Source of the DNA: Sanderia malayensis
Taxonomy: Eukaryota > Cnidaria > Scyphozoa > Semaeostomeae > Pelagiidae
Assembly (NCBI GenBank): GCA_013076295.1
Contig: RQOL01000876.1
Coordinates: 2,542,001-2,606,000 of the forward strand
Reading direction: 5' to 3'
Length of the DNA: 64,000 nucleotides
Of the stretch, positions 37,167-49,259 are shown piece after piece. Position 1 is the first letter of the stretch; each line of letters opens with the position of its first letter. Under the pieces are notes generated by a model, which saw nothing but the letters and a program-made list of their open reading frames with translations, did no database searches and had not been told where the DNA came from. The position numbers and the translations under genes were made by a program.

Positions 37167-40100
37167 CTACGAGGCTGAAGAAGAGGATGGTGATCGGCGA
37201 CGGTACTGCGCAGAAAAATTGCGAATACCGCGTCGCGGTAACTCAGGTGACCGCCTCATCTCTTTCGCCAAAGGCGGTGAAGCACCTGATTTACGTCGCA
37301 CACGTTGTGATGATGACGTCATAGAGTGTTGTTGTTGCTGTTGTGATGGTGGAGAACTTCGTCTTTCTCTATGACGTTGCATTTCTATTTCACGTTGCTT
37401 GCGTCGATTCTCGCGTTCGACGTTTTCCGCTGCAACCTCCTTTTCGCGCGCCTTCAGCCTCTCTTCGCGTCTTGCTTCCCGCTCTTTCTCTTTCACGGCA
37501 ATCTGTGCAAAATTAAACACGCCATCGGTAAATTAATCCAGTCACAACATGAAACAACATGGACCAGCTTTGGCTAGACTACACCCACCCTGATCTAGTA
37601 ATACGCTGTACGTTGAGCTTGACTGGTCAACAATATGAATACATGAAAACGATACGAATGCCTACCTGTTCTTTTGTCAATGGAAGCCAGTAAATCCATG
37701 GCATGGTTTTTGTTTTCAGAAACAAATCATCAAGAACCTTGGATGGGGCTGGTTCTTTCTTTTCCTTTTGCTTAGCACGTCCCTCTTCTAGAAAAACAAG
37801 CATTTCACTCATAATTACAGATAGAGAAGTGATTCATTGTAATTGAATGACAACTGCATTGTCCAATGCTGTCTGTCAGTTCTACACATGAAACTGAGAT
37901 GAAATCACATGGAAACTACAAGCACAGTAAAATCTGGACAACTCGAACCTCCTGCAAGACAACAAATGCTCGAGTTATCGAAAGTCCTAGCGAAGCCTTC
38001 AAGGGGAACACAAATTAATCACGAGTTATCGTGATATTATTGCACTACCTTTGTCATCCTGATGACGTTGATCTTTGCGACGGTGTTCCTCCTGCCTTTC
38101 TCTTTCGTTGCCATGTCTTTCAGCCCCTCTTTCGATATCATCATCTTTCTGCTGCCTTCTTCTCTCTTCTGGTTTCTCATCGTCAGTTCGAGCAGGGGAT
38201 GGTGGAGTGCCAAGTTTTCCATCAGTTTCTTTAAACATCTAAAAACACAATGGAAATAGAATCATTGCTCAAGGGGATTAGCAGGGGCGGTTGAGAAAAT
38301 GAAGAAAGAAAAGCAAACAAGAAGGAAAATATATTTGCTGGAGATATGTTGAGGGCTAGAAAACATACAAAGTTCCAAAGGACAATTTAAGCTAGGGACT
38401 AGCTTAAATTGTCCTTTGTCCGCGTTTTCTAGGGACTGCTTACAGCGTTATATATATAAATATTGAAAAGAGGGTCTTTCATCTCTTGCACAAATAGAAT
38501 TTAAACGAAGACAATTTCTCAAGTAGATAAACTAGTACACTGTCCAGTAAAGAAAGCTTAAGACACTTATTGTTACTAAACAACCACTGTCTAGTTATAA
38601 TAAATGCATGCAAAGAGTCGAGAAGTATGAGTCTATAGAATTGTGTCATTAATGAGTCACATACCACTTCGTTATCAGCAAAATCAACAGAAAGAAGCTT
38701 TGGACTTCCAGACGGCCATTGTGAGCGGTGCAAGGCTTGTCTGCTTGTGATTGCTTCCTCAACTGTATCATACTACAAAGAAACAACGATCATTAAATAT
38801 GACGTAATGGCATTAATGAAGCCAGTATCTAATGCCCATCAAGTTCAGAATGGATTACGAATTCCACTGGGGCGAAAAGCAGAGTACATACCGTGACGTA
38901 ACAATGAGATTTGATTTTGTTTATCCAAAAACCCTCTTCCAAAACAGTGCCAGTTTTGCTAAGTAGTTCTCTGAGTTGTCTCAAAGTGAAGGGCCTAACA
39001 AGATTGAAAATGGTGAGGATGTTCGATGGATTGTTTTTGGCGGGACTTTGCGACCTCTCTTTCGTGTCATGTGGTTCATCTTTCGATGGCTCAGGCATCC
39101 GAGCTGTCTTCTGGCCTGAAAACATCAAATCAAGACATCAAATGAAAATAACGTCTAAACAAAGTGATTCAATTCTTGAAAATTTTTTGACGTTTCAAGA
39201 AATTAATTACAGCAGGAAAAAAGATGGAGATAAAATGATAAAAAATAAGCAAGCCTTATTGTATTAACTTCGGGGACTGCGATATTATCATCAATTATCA
39301 AAACAATTTCTCAGCTTCCCATTTTAGAATGGAAAAAAGGATTTTATTATTATAACCATTTCATTAATACCATGTTGTTCTATATTGGTGATCTTTTTTG
39401 CGCACTGGTTGGTTTTGCAACAATGGTCAAAAAACAGGGAATTAGATCGTATCCACCAAGACAGAATACTTCCATGCAAAGAACAGATCAGTGGCCTTAC
39501 AAAATGTGCCTCGTAAGGGTATGTTTCAGTGTCCAGTATCGTTCACTGTTTTGCGAAGTCTTTTGACAATGCAATCACAAATTTTATTATTCTTCAACAA
39601 TTTGTGAGAATTCATCAGTTGCTGTAGCGAGCATTTTCTTGAAGCTCCGATGTTCGAAGAAGATTGACAAACGTTCTTTCTTCCATTCTTCACGGATATA
39701 CAGGCATAGCAAAGAGCATTTTGCTTTTCGGCAATCGAAAGCAGTCATCTTCAGCGTTGACAATGTTCAACAACAACAACATCAATCATTCATAATTCAA
39801 CTCAATGCTCTATCAAATGTTTGAGAAGCGTTTCTGATATCCAGCTTCACTGTTCATGCTTTGGTACATTGTCAAGTTATATCGAAGAGCATTGAACATT
39901 ATGCCAATATGTGTCATCAGCTTTCTTCAAACATCGTGTACACATCACATGCATATTTACACGAAGTAGCACTGAGGCATTAATTTCTTCTCCACAACAA
40001 GCCTGGCACCGCTTGTTATCGTAAATGACATTGACATTCCGCCAGCCTTCAAGCACAATGTACACATCACATGCACAAAGAGCTGAGGAGAACATTGCAC

Positions 40101-43100
40101 GATGCAACAACAACGATAACATCGCGAAGCTGGTTTCTTTCGTTGCCATTGACAGTTAAATTGTTCCACCGTCTCATCTGGTGATACATTGTTTTCATTT
40201 TCTGTTGTCAAAATACTGTGTTCCTTCTCTGTCAGTGTCAAATACTTCCAACACAATGTTTCGTCCAGTCACGTCAAAACACAGGCACGCATAGCACCAC
40301 CATTCTCTTTTCAATGCCAAATTGCATCCACGAGCATTAGTCCTTCATCATTCACACCATTAAACGTGCAACTCCATATGCGCCGGCGGCCATAAGCGAT
40401 TCTATCTTCAATAAACATCGCAAAAACAAACGAACAAACAAACAGATAGATAAACAAACGAAGAGAGGAGAAAACAAATCAAGAAATAAAACTCACTGGC
40501 ATCAGCCTGGTTATCGTCTGCAATTTCATCTGGTTGCTTCATAAGTCTTACTGTTCCATTTGTGTTCATCCTCACAATTCTTCCTCTTTTAATTTCTTTC
40601 TTCGATGATGCATCCGCCATCACTTCATCTTCATCATCATTATCATCATCACCAACTTATCAATGAAATATCATTATTGTATCGTTTTACAACAATTAAT
40701 TTGATAATAAAGATGATGAAAGTTTAAGAAACCCCGTTTAAGACAAGGATCGATGAAGCACTTGACTGTTAACCAGTCGTGCTACATACCCAATTGATAT
40801 TACCGTGCGCATTCGCTTTATTGTACGATCTTCTTCTTAGATTACAGTAAACACCCGCATATAAGAACCAGTGAATTAAGAACCTTCCAGGTTGAAAACC
40901 CTCATCAAAACAATAGAAGAGACAATAGGCTAGTGTATTTGAACAATAGGCTGGATGCAGAATTCACAGGTTCTTATATGCGGGTGTTCACTGTAGCTTA
41001 TCGCCAGACTTGTAAGAAGTAGCGCATTATTATTACCATTATAACTATTACTATGACAGTTATAAGTGGTAGCGATTAATGCAAAACAAACCTTTGATGT
41101 TTGCATGATCAGCATGTGGAGTTTCATCGATTTCGCCTTCTTCAAATTCAGCATAGTCAAGACCAAGACCAAGTCGATAATCACACGAGGGGGGTACGAT
41201 GGAAACATCTGGTATCAATGCCTTCAATCAAGGGGGTAAACACGCATTAAAACAATAAGTCACTTCATATCGAACGCAGTCTGACTGCATCAAGAACTGG
41301 CTGCTTTAATACAATACAATAATAGATGGTAGCTACTATACGACACTGTACTGTGCGATTAAGTCTCTGAGATTCAACTGGCGTTTAAATCAGGTTTTTA
41401 CATCCAACGCATTGAGCATTCAATGCAAAAATCGCTTCCAATCTCTGCTTGATGATTGGTCGAATTCTCCGTAATTCGACCAATCACTACATTCCCTTGG
41501 ATGTCTTGCGGTTGTTCAATTTATCTCGTTTGAATTGCACCCCAAGGGGGAGAGAACCACACTGCACTATACAACAGATTCTGGTTTGTTGAAACATTTT
41601 TTGCTTTTTTTACTGGCTTAGTTAAAGAATCTACCCCATCTAGAATATGGAATTGCTTGGCGCACCAATGAGAATGTACTATGATAAAACGCACAAAGAA
41701 GTTCCTAAGTTAAAAATATGCTCACCTTGAGAGAATCTGAACTGATGATCAACGACTCTTTGTTGGTACTTGAACCCCATCTCCTCTTTCTTGGTGTTGC
41801 TGTCTCGCTCTTCTCTTTTGAAGAATCTTAACAATAACAAACAACACAATAAGAACGTAAACAAAAACAAAATATCCAAGGCGATAGAAGTGTGTCATAT
41901 TTAAATTAAAAAAAATAACTAAATATTTAGAAAGTAAACAAAGCAATAAATGTTTCAACAAACCAGAATCTGTGGTCAATTTTCTTTTCTTTATTTGAAC
42001 TGGTGTTGTGAGTTTCTGCAAAAAACACACAATTTCAATAAGATTAACATAAATCAGTATTAATTGATAAGATCTTAGTTTGTCTTGCTATTAGGCACCA
42101 ATAGTTGATAACCACTCTTCAGATGGCAGTTAGCAAATAAACCAGAAGAATACTTATGTTTAAACATTTAGCTTTATTTACTATGAACAGTAGATTTCTC
42201 AGAGACAACGCATCAAGACTACTCACAGAGTATTGTGGATATTCAAAATACCTTTTCAACAATCTTCTTGTCATCTTTTTCAGTTTGTTCCTCCTCTCCA
42301 TCATCAATATCAACTTTATCATTATACGAAACTTGGATCTCAAGAGCTTCTTGTGTCTCTTGCTTACTTTCAACAAACTTTGCATGTGCGTCTTCTTCCT
42401 CTTCGTGCAAGGAGTCCTCTACAGCTGCCACTAAAAAGAAATCAAATCAACACAGAGATCACTAATGGTGAACCAATGAAATGGTGATGGTGAATCAATG
42501 AACCCGGGTTCAAGGATTGGAAATTTGGATTAAGTTGGCAACAAGTCAGATGAGTAAGGAAATGACTGTGATTTGCTTTAAATAACAATTCTGCACCACA
42601 GTAATAGTCTGCTGAAGATACTAATCATCATCATTCTCGCTGCTTCCGCTGGTCTTTAACAAAGTAACAACCTCCAACAAATGCTACATATAAGAGTATG
42701 AAAAAGAAAAATACCATCTGAATGTTGATCATCTTCAGTGTGAATTTGTTCTTCATTTTCTTGCTCTTTGATCATGCTTTGATCTTTGTTATCTTCATCT
42801 ATAGTTTCTTGTTCTTCTTGATCTTCCTGGACAATCTGAGGTGCATCAACATTTTCTTCAATTTCATCTTCTCTTGCAAATTCTTCTCCCTGCTGTACAA
42901 CTGCCTCGTCTTGCTGAACAGGGGTTTCCTCTGGCTGTGCATAGGTTTCATCTTGTTGCACATGGGGTTCTATTGGTTGAGTATAGGCTTCTTCTGACTG
43001 CACATGGGCTTCTTCTTGCTGTAGGTGGGCCTCTTCTTGCTGTGCATAGGTTTCTTCTTGCTGTGCATAGGTTTCTTCTTGCTGTGCATAGATTTCTTCT

Positions 43101-43970
43101 TGCTGTGCATAGGTTTCTTCTTGCTGTGCACAGGCTTCCTCTTTGTTAGCATGGGTTTCTTCTTGCTGCGCACAGGGTTCTTCAGGCAGCACAAAGGCTT
43201 CTTCTTGCTGTGCATACCTTTTTACATTATTTGCATCAGGCACATCCACCTCTCCGCCTTCTACAAATTGGGGCGCAATAGGTTGGTCAAAATTCTCTGA
43301 ATATCCAGTTGACATTCCTTCATGATATCCCTGTGGCACCATCTCCTGAGCACTTGAAACATTTCTATTATTCAAATTTTCCTCTTCAAGGTGTTGATGC
43401 TCAACTTGATTCACTGAAATCGCAGATGAATCACCTTTGTCTTCCACAAACGATTGCTCATCTTCAGTTGACATACCACTGATGTTAGCTGATTCTGTTA
43501 GAAAAATGCACACCCCGTTCATTATACGTGAAATATGTAGCATTATTAGAAAAGATTATGTTGATGGAGGAAAACTAATTCTTTTGATACCTATATAAGT
43601 AAAATTCAAACCCCTCTGCAAATCCAAAACATGCAGATGATAAAGTTGCAGATAAAATATTACCTTGTAAACTTTCATTGTGTTTTTGCTCATTTTCGAT
43701 AGCCTGAGTTATAAAAGAAGACAATTTTTATTCACAAAGAAATTCTCGTTAATTAACATGGTATATCCATACCAGAATGCAATGCAATGTGTAGTGCCGA
43801 CAATTATTTACCTCTTTAAGTCTTTCAACAAGCTTTGCTTTCAGTCCTGATCTTTTAAGGCCTCTTTTCCTCAACTCTTGCTGTAATTCTGGAACTGTAA
43901 GTCTAAATAAGGTGTCTTCTAATTGATGAAGAGGGACTTTTACTTTGACAAGTCCTAATTTTTCCGCCAT
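37167..43970 (-). CDS. ACIN1: Acinus (apoptotic chromatin condensation inducer, ASAP/PSAP subunit)
   Basis: Thirteen exons: 43812-43970, 43664-43703, 42715-43494, 42252-42430, 41964-42015, 41726-41826, 41092-41221, 40497-40655, 38892-39115, 38665-38772, 38049-38238, 37666-37787, 37167-37502; 859 residues, frame continuous. The order of domains is that of acinus. A SAP DNA-binding motif lies at about 24-53 ([20 protein letters not shown]), then an acidic Gln-rich repeat region, KRRWGSS, and an RRM at about 553-645 ([28 protein letters not shown]). The RSB motif that binds RNPS1 and SAP18 lies at about 726-748 ([20 protein letters not shown]), followed by a Glu/Arg-rich helix and an RS-like tail. 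Nuclear, spliceosome/exon-junction associated. The ATG at 43970 was chosen as the first in-frame one, directly before the SAP region. Shorter than the long vertebrate form. Confidence 0.93.
37926..38048. mobile_element. Pogo-like MITE touching an acinus splice donor
   Basis: Begins CACAGTAAAATCTGGACAACTCGAAC and ends near ATTATTGCACT, with CTCGAGTTATCG and CACGAGTTATCG inside. The minus-strand donor of acinus exon 11 (AAAG|GTAGTGCAATAAT) lies at its end, so the intron's first bases appear to come from the element. Boundaries are inferred. Confidence 0.45.
39860..40260 (-). other. Degenerate Cys-rich coding remnant in acinus intron 8
   Basis: The large intron 39116-40496 contains minus-strand frames with two similar pieces, [12 protein letters not shown] and [12 protein letters not shown], and [11 protein letters not shown] between them, in two different frames. 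This looks like a tandem CxxC zinc-binding unit broken by frameshifts, for example a decayed mobile-element or gene fragment. Not recognised. Confidence 0.3.
40845..40993. mobile_element. 149-bp Tc1/pogo-type MITE
   Basis: Near-perfect terminal inverted repeats (CAGTAAACACCCGCATATAA at the left; its complement with one mismatch at the right, ...GGGTGTTCACTG) flanked by TA on both sides, the usual target duplication of Tc1/mariner/pogo elements. It lies in acinus intron 7 (40656-41091). Confidence 0.85.
42890..43215 (-). repeat. 21-bp coding repeat (AQQEETY) in acinus
   Basis: Inside acinus exon 3, about 15 copies of a 21-bp unit encode the heptad AQQEETY with variants (AHLQQEE, PVQQDE). The central four copies are almost identical at the DNA level, so the number of units is probably variable. 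Confidence 0.93.
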
Positions 43971-44312
43971 GTTTCTTTGACAAAGCACGAGCTAAACAGT
44001 CTGGTGCGCTTGCTCATATAAGTCCCACCTTTTCACGAGACATTCTACGCTCCTTCGCAGTGCACTCTTGACTCTACCAGCCAGATGTTTTCGCTTTGTC
44101 AGCAGAGGCAACAAAATAAAAGGGTCTACATTTAATTTCAATGAAGTATTCACTTTTGAGTAAATAGAGTGTTCTAAATACAATGTTACATCTAATATAA
44201 ATACTTAGCAATTTTGAATCAAGTCAAACACCAGAGAGAATCCCAAATTGAAAATAAAATGAAATAAATATCCACAAAAAAGAAATATGTCCACATCACA
44301 CAATAATATGCA
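43971..44312. other. Short spacer between PNP and acinus
   Basis: 342 bp between the PNP stop and the acinus ATG on the same strand; holds the PNP 3' UTR and the acinus promoter/5' UTR. No extra gene. Confidence 0.5.
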
Positions 44313-46584
44313 TTATATTTCAAGTTTCTTGAGAAGATGGTGAATTAGTTTTCTGATGTCGCCAGATCTCTTCTTACCGACTTCTAAAACTTCTGCATGA
44401 TTAGGAGGATCACAATCTTCATAATCGTGAACTGCTTTGTTAGTGATAAGTGAGATACCAGCCACTTTCACGCCAGCATGCCTTGCCACAACAACCTCAG
44501 GAACTGTGCTCATTCCGACCGCATCAGCCCCGGCCTTAATGCAAAAAAAAAACAATACATACAAATATACATACATACATACATACATACATACATACAT
44601 ACATACATACATACATACATACATACATACATACATGCATACATACATACATACATACATACATACATACATACATACATACATACATACATACATACAT
44701 ACATACGTACATACATACATACATACATACATACATACATACATACATACATACATACATACGTACATACATACATACATACATGGATTTTTGATAAGGC
44801 AGGTCAGGTCTGTGGAAACCGTTCGGCTGGTGGGGACATGCCGAACGATTGCTATTCTTATGGGGTAGTCACCATGCACATAGAGCTGTCTCCAGAGACA
44901 ACATTGCTGGGGGCAGGGGAACAGGGGCATGTGCAATATTTGCAAAAGTTGCAAGTAGCACCAAGACATTTTTAGCACTTAATGAATTGTAGTAGAAAGC
45001 AAAATAACCATTTTTTAATATGATAAAGAACACTTACTAGGTGTAGAAATCTAATTTCAGCTGGTGTTTCAAAACACGGACCACTTTGCATCACATATGT
45101 ACCAGTCTTTGTAAACGAGTCTATCCCGATATGTTTGGCAGTTTCAAGAATCAATTTTATTATTTCTTTGTCATATGGCTCTGTGAAAGATGGAAATCTT
45201 GGGCCAACTCTACAAACAAACAGAAGAAATTAAATTTCAATAAAATGTACAAACCTCATTTACTCTCTTGTATTTTAAATACCACACCAGTCCAACCCTT
45301 TGAACATTTCGTACATAGCTTTGAATTTTATATTATAAATGACAAACATATTTGATATTAAATACCCTATTTCTTTGATTAAGCACCCTCTCTCAAATAC
45401 CAAGTGGAAAGGAAACTTTTACTTGAAAACCTTTCGTCATTGTTTGATTAAAGATTATGAAACTGTTTAACTTCAAAAATGCAGTTTTCTCATAGCTTGA
45501 AGTTGTAATAAACACCCTCCCTATCATCTCCCTAAAAGTGCTGGAGATAATAAGCACCCCCAAATCCCTAATCAAAGAAATGTGGCATATGTCTTTTGTT
45601 AATTCAAAGTAACTATTTAATAGCAGACATTTTGTTGCATAACAAATAGGTTACCTATCGTCATTGATCCCAACCAATGGGTTAAAGCAATTCAAAAGAG
45701 GAAGACCAATATGATCTCTGATAACCATGATATCACCAATGTTGAAGTCTTTATTTACTCCACCAGCAGCATTTGTTACAATTAATAACTTGATGCCAAT
45801 TTGAGCTAGAACTCTGATTGGCATTGCAGTCTAAGACAAACATAGAGTTGATTGAGAATTGAACAAAGATTTAGAGACAATTTCATGTTAAACTTAATGC
45901 ATTTCTTAATGCATCTGATTTGAAATTAATGCAACTTACTTTGTAAACTGAATGTCCTTCATAGAGATGAAATCTTCCTTTCATACAAACAACAGATTTA
46001 CCCTCAAGTTCTCCAAACACAAGTTGTCCAGCATGACCTACCACTGGGAATAAAGGCAACAATATTAATCAACAACATTTCAATTACACCACACACTGGA
46101 AAACGAATGTAAATAAATGAAACAAATATAAAATAAAAAACAAATAAATATGCTAAATATTTACCTGTGCTAGTTGGGAAATCTGGTATTTTATCGTACG
46201 GAAAAACATGTTTATTTTCGACTTCTTCCACCAACGCACCAAGGCCTGAACCACAAATTATTCCGATCTGTGGTCTATGGCTGGTCTTTGACAACAAATA
46301 ATCGGCTATTTTTTTAACGTCCTCATAGGTATACCTTCAAGCAGAAAACATGAAGTTTCAGAAATGATATTAAATAATAAACATTAAAGTTACGTGATGC
46401 AAATTGTTGTACATTGAAATGAAGCGAAAACGTGGCTTGGCTACGTGGCCGGTGCTGGCCTAGATGCCACGCCACAGCTTCCTAATTTCGTTTTTAACAT
46501 TGGTTGAGCATTATCAATAAAGAATAAAATTCCTGAAATGAATTGAAGTACCTCTTACCCTTGTTTAGTAACCTTTTCAGCCAT
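44313..46584 (-). CDS. PNP: Purine nucleoside phosphorylase
   Basis: Six exons: 46559-46584, 46165-46334, 45940-46043, 45655-45830, 45038-45209, 44313-44534; 289 residues, the same length as human PNP. Conserved parts in order: GYTYEDVKKIADYLL, phosphate loop IICGSGLGAL, GRFHLYEGHS (phosphate-binding Arg/His), LIVTNAAGG, IGDIMVIRDHIGLP, YVMQSGPCFETPAE (purine-binding Glu in the FETPAE motif), GADAVGMSTVPEVVVARH and LITNKAVHDYE (base-binding Asn). It cleaves inosine and guanosine (and the deoxy forms) with phosphate in the cytosol for purine salvage. The trimeric-type family is clear. A 220-bp ATAC microsatellite sits in intron 5, just upstream of the last exon. Confidence 0.96.
44565..44785. 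repeat. (ATAC)n microsatellite in PNP intron 5
   Basis: About 220 bp of ATAC repeats with few interruptions (gcat, acgt). It begins about 30 bp from the acceptor of PNP exon 6; a T10 tract remains between it and the AG. Confidence 0.97.
45369..45581. mobile_element. Short TIR element in PNP intron 4
   Basis: ATTTCTTTGATTAAGCACCC at the left is mirrored by a right end of AAGCACCCCC and then AATCAAAGAAAT: the outer 12 bp are inverted and the inner CACCC block is direct. MITE-like, in the 45210-45654 intron. Confidence 0.55.
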
Positions 46585-47608
46585 TATTCAGAAGGTCAAG
46601 CGGAGCCTGTGCTAAGTTTTTAAGGAGTGTGTGTGTGGCGTGAGTGAGAGCAACGAACCAAGAGAAAGATGCAAATTTGTCAATGTCATTCTGCATTCAT
46701 TCAGCTTATCAAATTTCATTCATACCCACATTCGAAACACGTGGTCTGATACGGTCAGATAACTTCCGCCCAGAATAAAGGGGCGGGGTGGGTAAACAGA
46801 CAGTTTTGAGCGGGAAATGTAAAATATACAAAGAAAGGGGGCGGGCCAAGGACACGCTGTCAATGGACAATTTCAATGCTTTCAGGAAGTTCAAAGGAAC
46901 TAACTATCAACTAAAAATTTGAATAACTGACTTCGAGACTAAATTTGCAAAAAAGATGAGAAGTCGTTAAAAGAAAGCTGATTTAGATTGTCACTGTCAC
47001 ACTATCTTCAAAAGACATGTATGAATTCAACAGATTGGTTTCGGTTCACCAAGAAAAACCAGAAAACCACCACGCTTTCTTCAGACAGATAGAAGAAAAC
47101 GGGAGTCAAACAGACAGGCGTTTGTGGTGGGATTGCCAAGCAAAAACAATTTAAAAAACAAATACCTTTTTATGTGGGACATTGAATGTTCAGTGGTTGA
47201 AAACATTCGATAATTCATCTTTTCTTTAGATTTTTCGTAAGTTATATGTGATGTGTTGGTGAGCTGAGCTGAGAATTGAGATGCAATGCAATGCAAATTG
47301 CAAAAGTTCTTTGTTAGACGGACAGTGTAAAGTGGTCTGGACTGACTGGACAACAGGCGTGGAAAGGGTGTGAGAAATAAAGAAAAACGTCAATCACCAG
47401 AACCACGCTAAAAATCGGAAGGGAATTGAAATGGAATTGGAATGTAGTAAAAGGCGAAGAGGAGGCGTGTAAATTATATCTGAAATAACCAGCTAGAAAC
47501 CTGATGAAAGCAAGCATATAGTATGTATATTTTGATAAAATAAGATATTAAATGGTAGGCCACTGACTAGGGAAATACCGCCCAGCGAATTATCTACATT
47601 TGAAAATT
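46585..47608. other. Intergenic, PNP upstream region
   Basis: About 1 kb upstream of PNP with (GT)n and purine-rich stretches. No coding feature recognised. Confidence 0.45.
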
Positions 47609-47685
47609 GCGAGTGTGGTGTACTGGTAAGTGTTGTCACAAGTGACTCTAAGGGTTACTAGTTCAAAGCACGGCAGGTGCATGAA
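47609..47685 (+). mobile_element. tRNA-derived SINE head or tRNA pseudogene
   Basis: GTGGTGTACTGGTAAGTG resembles a pol III A box and TAGTTCAAAGC a B box, about 35 bp apart, as in a tRNA. Arm pairing looks imperfect, so a SINE head or relic is more likely than a functional tRNA. Confidence 0.4.
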
Positions 47686-47714
47686 ATTTGTATTTTGATA
47701 ATTTGTCACTGCAG

Positions 47715-47852
47715 GGTTAGGGTTAGGGTTAGGGTTAGCCTATGCGGAGGAGAAAAGTGGTCAGGATGCGCAGCAGTATACATATTGGTACTGCGCAGGA
47801 GCCTATATGACGTAATGGTGTCTTATGGCTGAGAGGCATTGGCCTTAGGGTT
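47715..47852. repeat. Interstitial telomeric repeat plus satellite unit (left block)
   Basis: (GGGTTA) tract of four units, followed by one about 105-bp satellite unit (tatgcggagg ... tgaggcattggcc) and TTAGGG again. It is identical in layout to the array at 51.55-52.24 kb, so both were one array before the 3.7-kb insertion between them. Confidence 0.88.
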
Positions 47853-49021
47853 TAGACTCACTACATTGCGTCCCTGTGCCTCGCTCGTTTTTACTCGCTC
47901 GTTTGAGGGACTTATGGACTTTCAGGTCAAAAAGTGGAAAAAATCTTCTCTGGCGACAAATTTTTGTCGCCCCAATCAGATTGCAGGATTTAGGTTTTAG
48001 ACAATGGCTATTGTTTACTTTGACCAATCACGTTCAACCACAATTTAGGCCAAGAAAAATGAGGTTTAACTCGATATTTAACGGACCAACCTGGACTATA
48101 AGAAGTGGCGTGGCGTCAATTTTTAATTCAACATCAAATGGCGGGAAATTGCCGAAGCTGTGAGAAAAGTTAAAAAGAAGGAAAACACAATACCTAAGTT
48201 TTCGTGCTTTTCCGAGAAATGTTGACAACAAAGTCTTCATCAATTGTATGTTTTTTTATATGGGTCGCGTATAAGTAAATGTAAAAGCTGCTTTTCGTTT
48301 GATAATCGCATTTCATTAGGACTTGTTGTATTCATGATTATGAAAAACAACACATAATTTGATAACCTGCGTGGATTCAGCACTAAAGAAAGCATGTCAT
48401 GTATTATTACATATCATATTTTATCCTAATAATCTGATTAATAAAAACAATCAAAACAATTTCTCTCATTAATTCAAAGCAAATATTGAATATACCTAAC
48501 AAAGTTTCTTCTTTCAATTCAGTAACCAAAGGTAAAGTTAGAAATTAAGGTTCATTAAAGTTTGTTAATTTAATGTTGAATACTATTCTTCGTCCTTCAG
48601 CTGACCATGAATCTGGGATATAATCTGTGAATGTAACAATGAAAATAATTACTTTTCATTGTTCATAAAATAACCCAAAAATTAATTGGTCGGCTCGTGA
48701 AAGGCCTAAACATGTTTATCAAAGTTGAAATTAAATCAAACAACCGCAACCGCCGGTGATTTGCAAAATCCAACAAGAAATAAATTGGAAACGAAAAATG
48801 AAACTTACCTGTTTCTATACTTCCAAATAAAAAACCTTCGACATGCAACCATTTATACATATTTCTTTTCAAAGAAAATGAAAACTTATTCAGAAGCGGC
48901 AAACAAAGCAAAATATTGACATTTTCGCGTCCCCAGCAATTTTCCAAATTCCAAGTTTTAATCTTGTAGCATTACATCAGAGCGAGGCGGCACATTTTTT
49001 TCCAGTTTTTGACCTGTAAGT
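47853..49021. mobile_element. 1.2-kb TIR element, copy 1
   Basis: Begins TAGACTCACTACATTGCGTCCC with CTCGCTCG motifs and TTATGGACTTTCAGGTC. It matches copy 2 (49022-51550) almost base for base. Its right end stops at GACCTGTAAGT, short of the full inverted terminus seen in copy 2. No credible transposase frame; the short frames on it are shared chance ORFs, so it is probably non-autonomous. Confidence 0.75.
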
Positions 49022-49259
49022 CTAGACTCACTACATTGCGTCCCTGTGCCTCGCTCGTTTTTACTCGCTCGTTTGAGGGACTTATGGACTTTCAGGTCAA
49101 AAAGTGGAAAAAATCTCCTCTGGCGACAAATTTTTGTCGCCCCAATCAGATTGCAGGATTTAGCTTTTAAACAATGGCTATTGTTTACTTTGACCAATCA
49201 CGTTCAACCACAATTTAGGCCAAGAAAAATGAGGTTTAACTCGATATTTAACGGACCAA

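Noticed and set aside
37019..37324. Plus-strand frame across the acinus 3' end
   Set aside because: Overlaps the well-supported acinus last exon antisense; no family likeness.
44437..44975. Open frames of about 140-220 codons across the ATAC repeat
   Set aside because: Repeat artefacts; only 44313-44534 is a true PNP exon, with a clear acceptor.
47845..49197. Repeated 60-95-codon frames near 47.9 and 49.1 kb
   Set aside because: They lie in the TIR-element copies, have no family likeness, and recur only because the DNA is duplicated.
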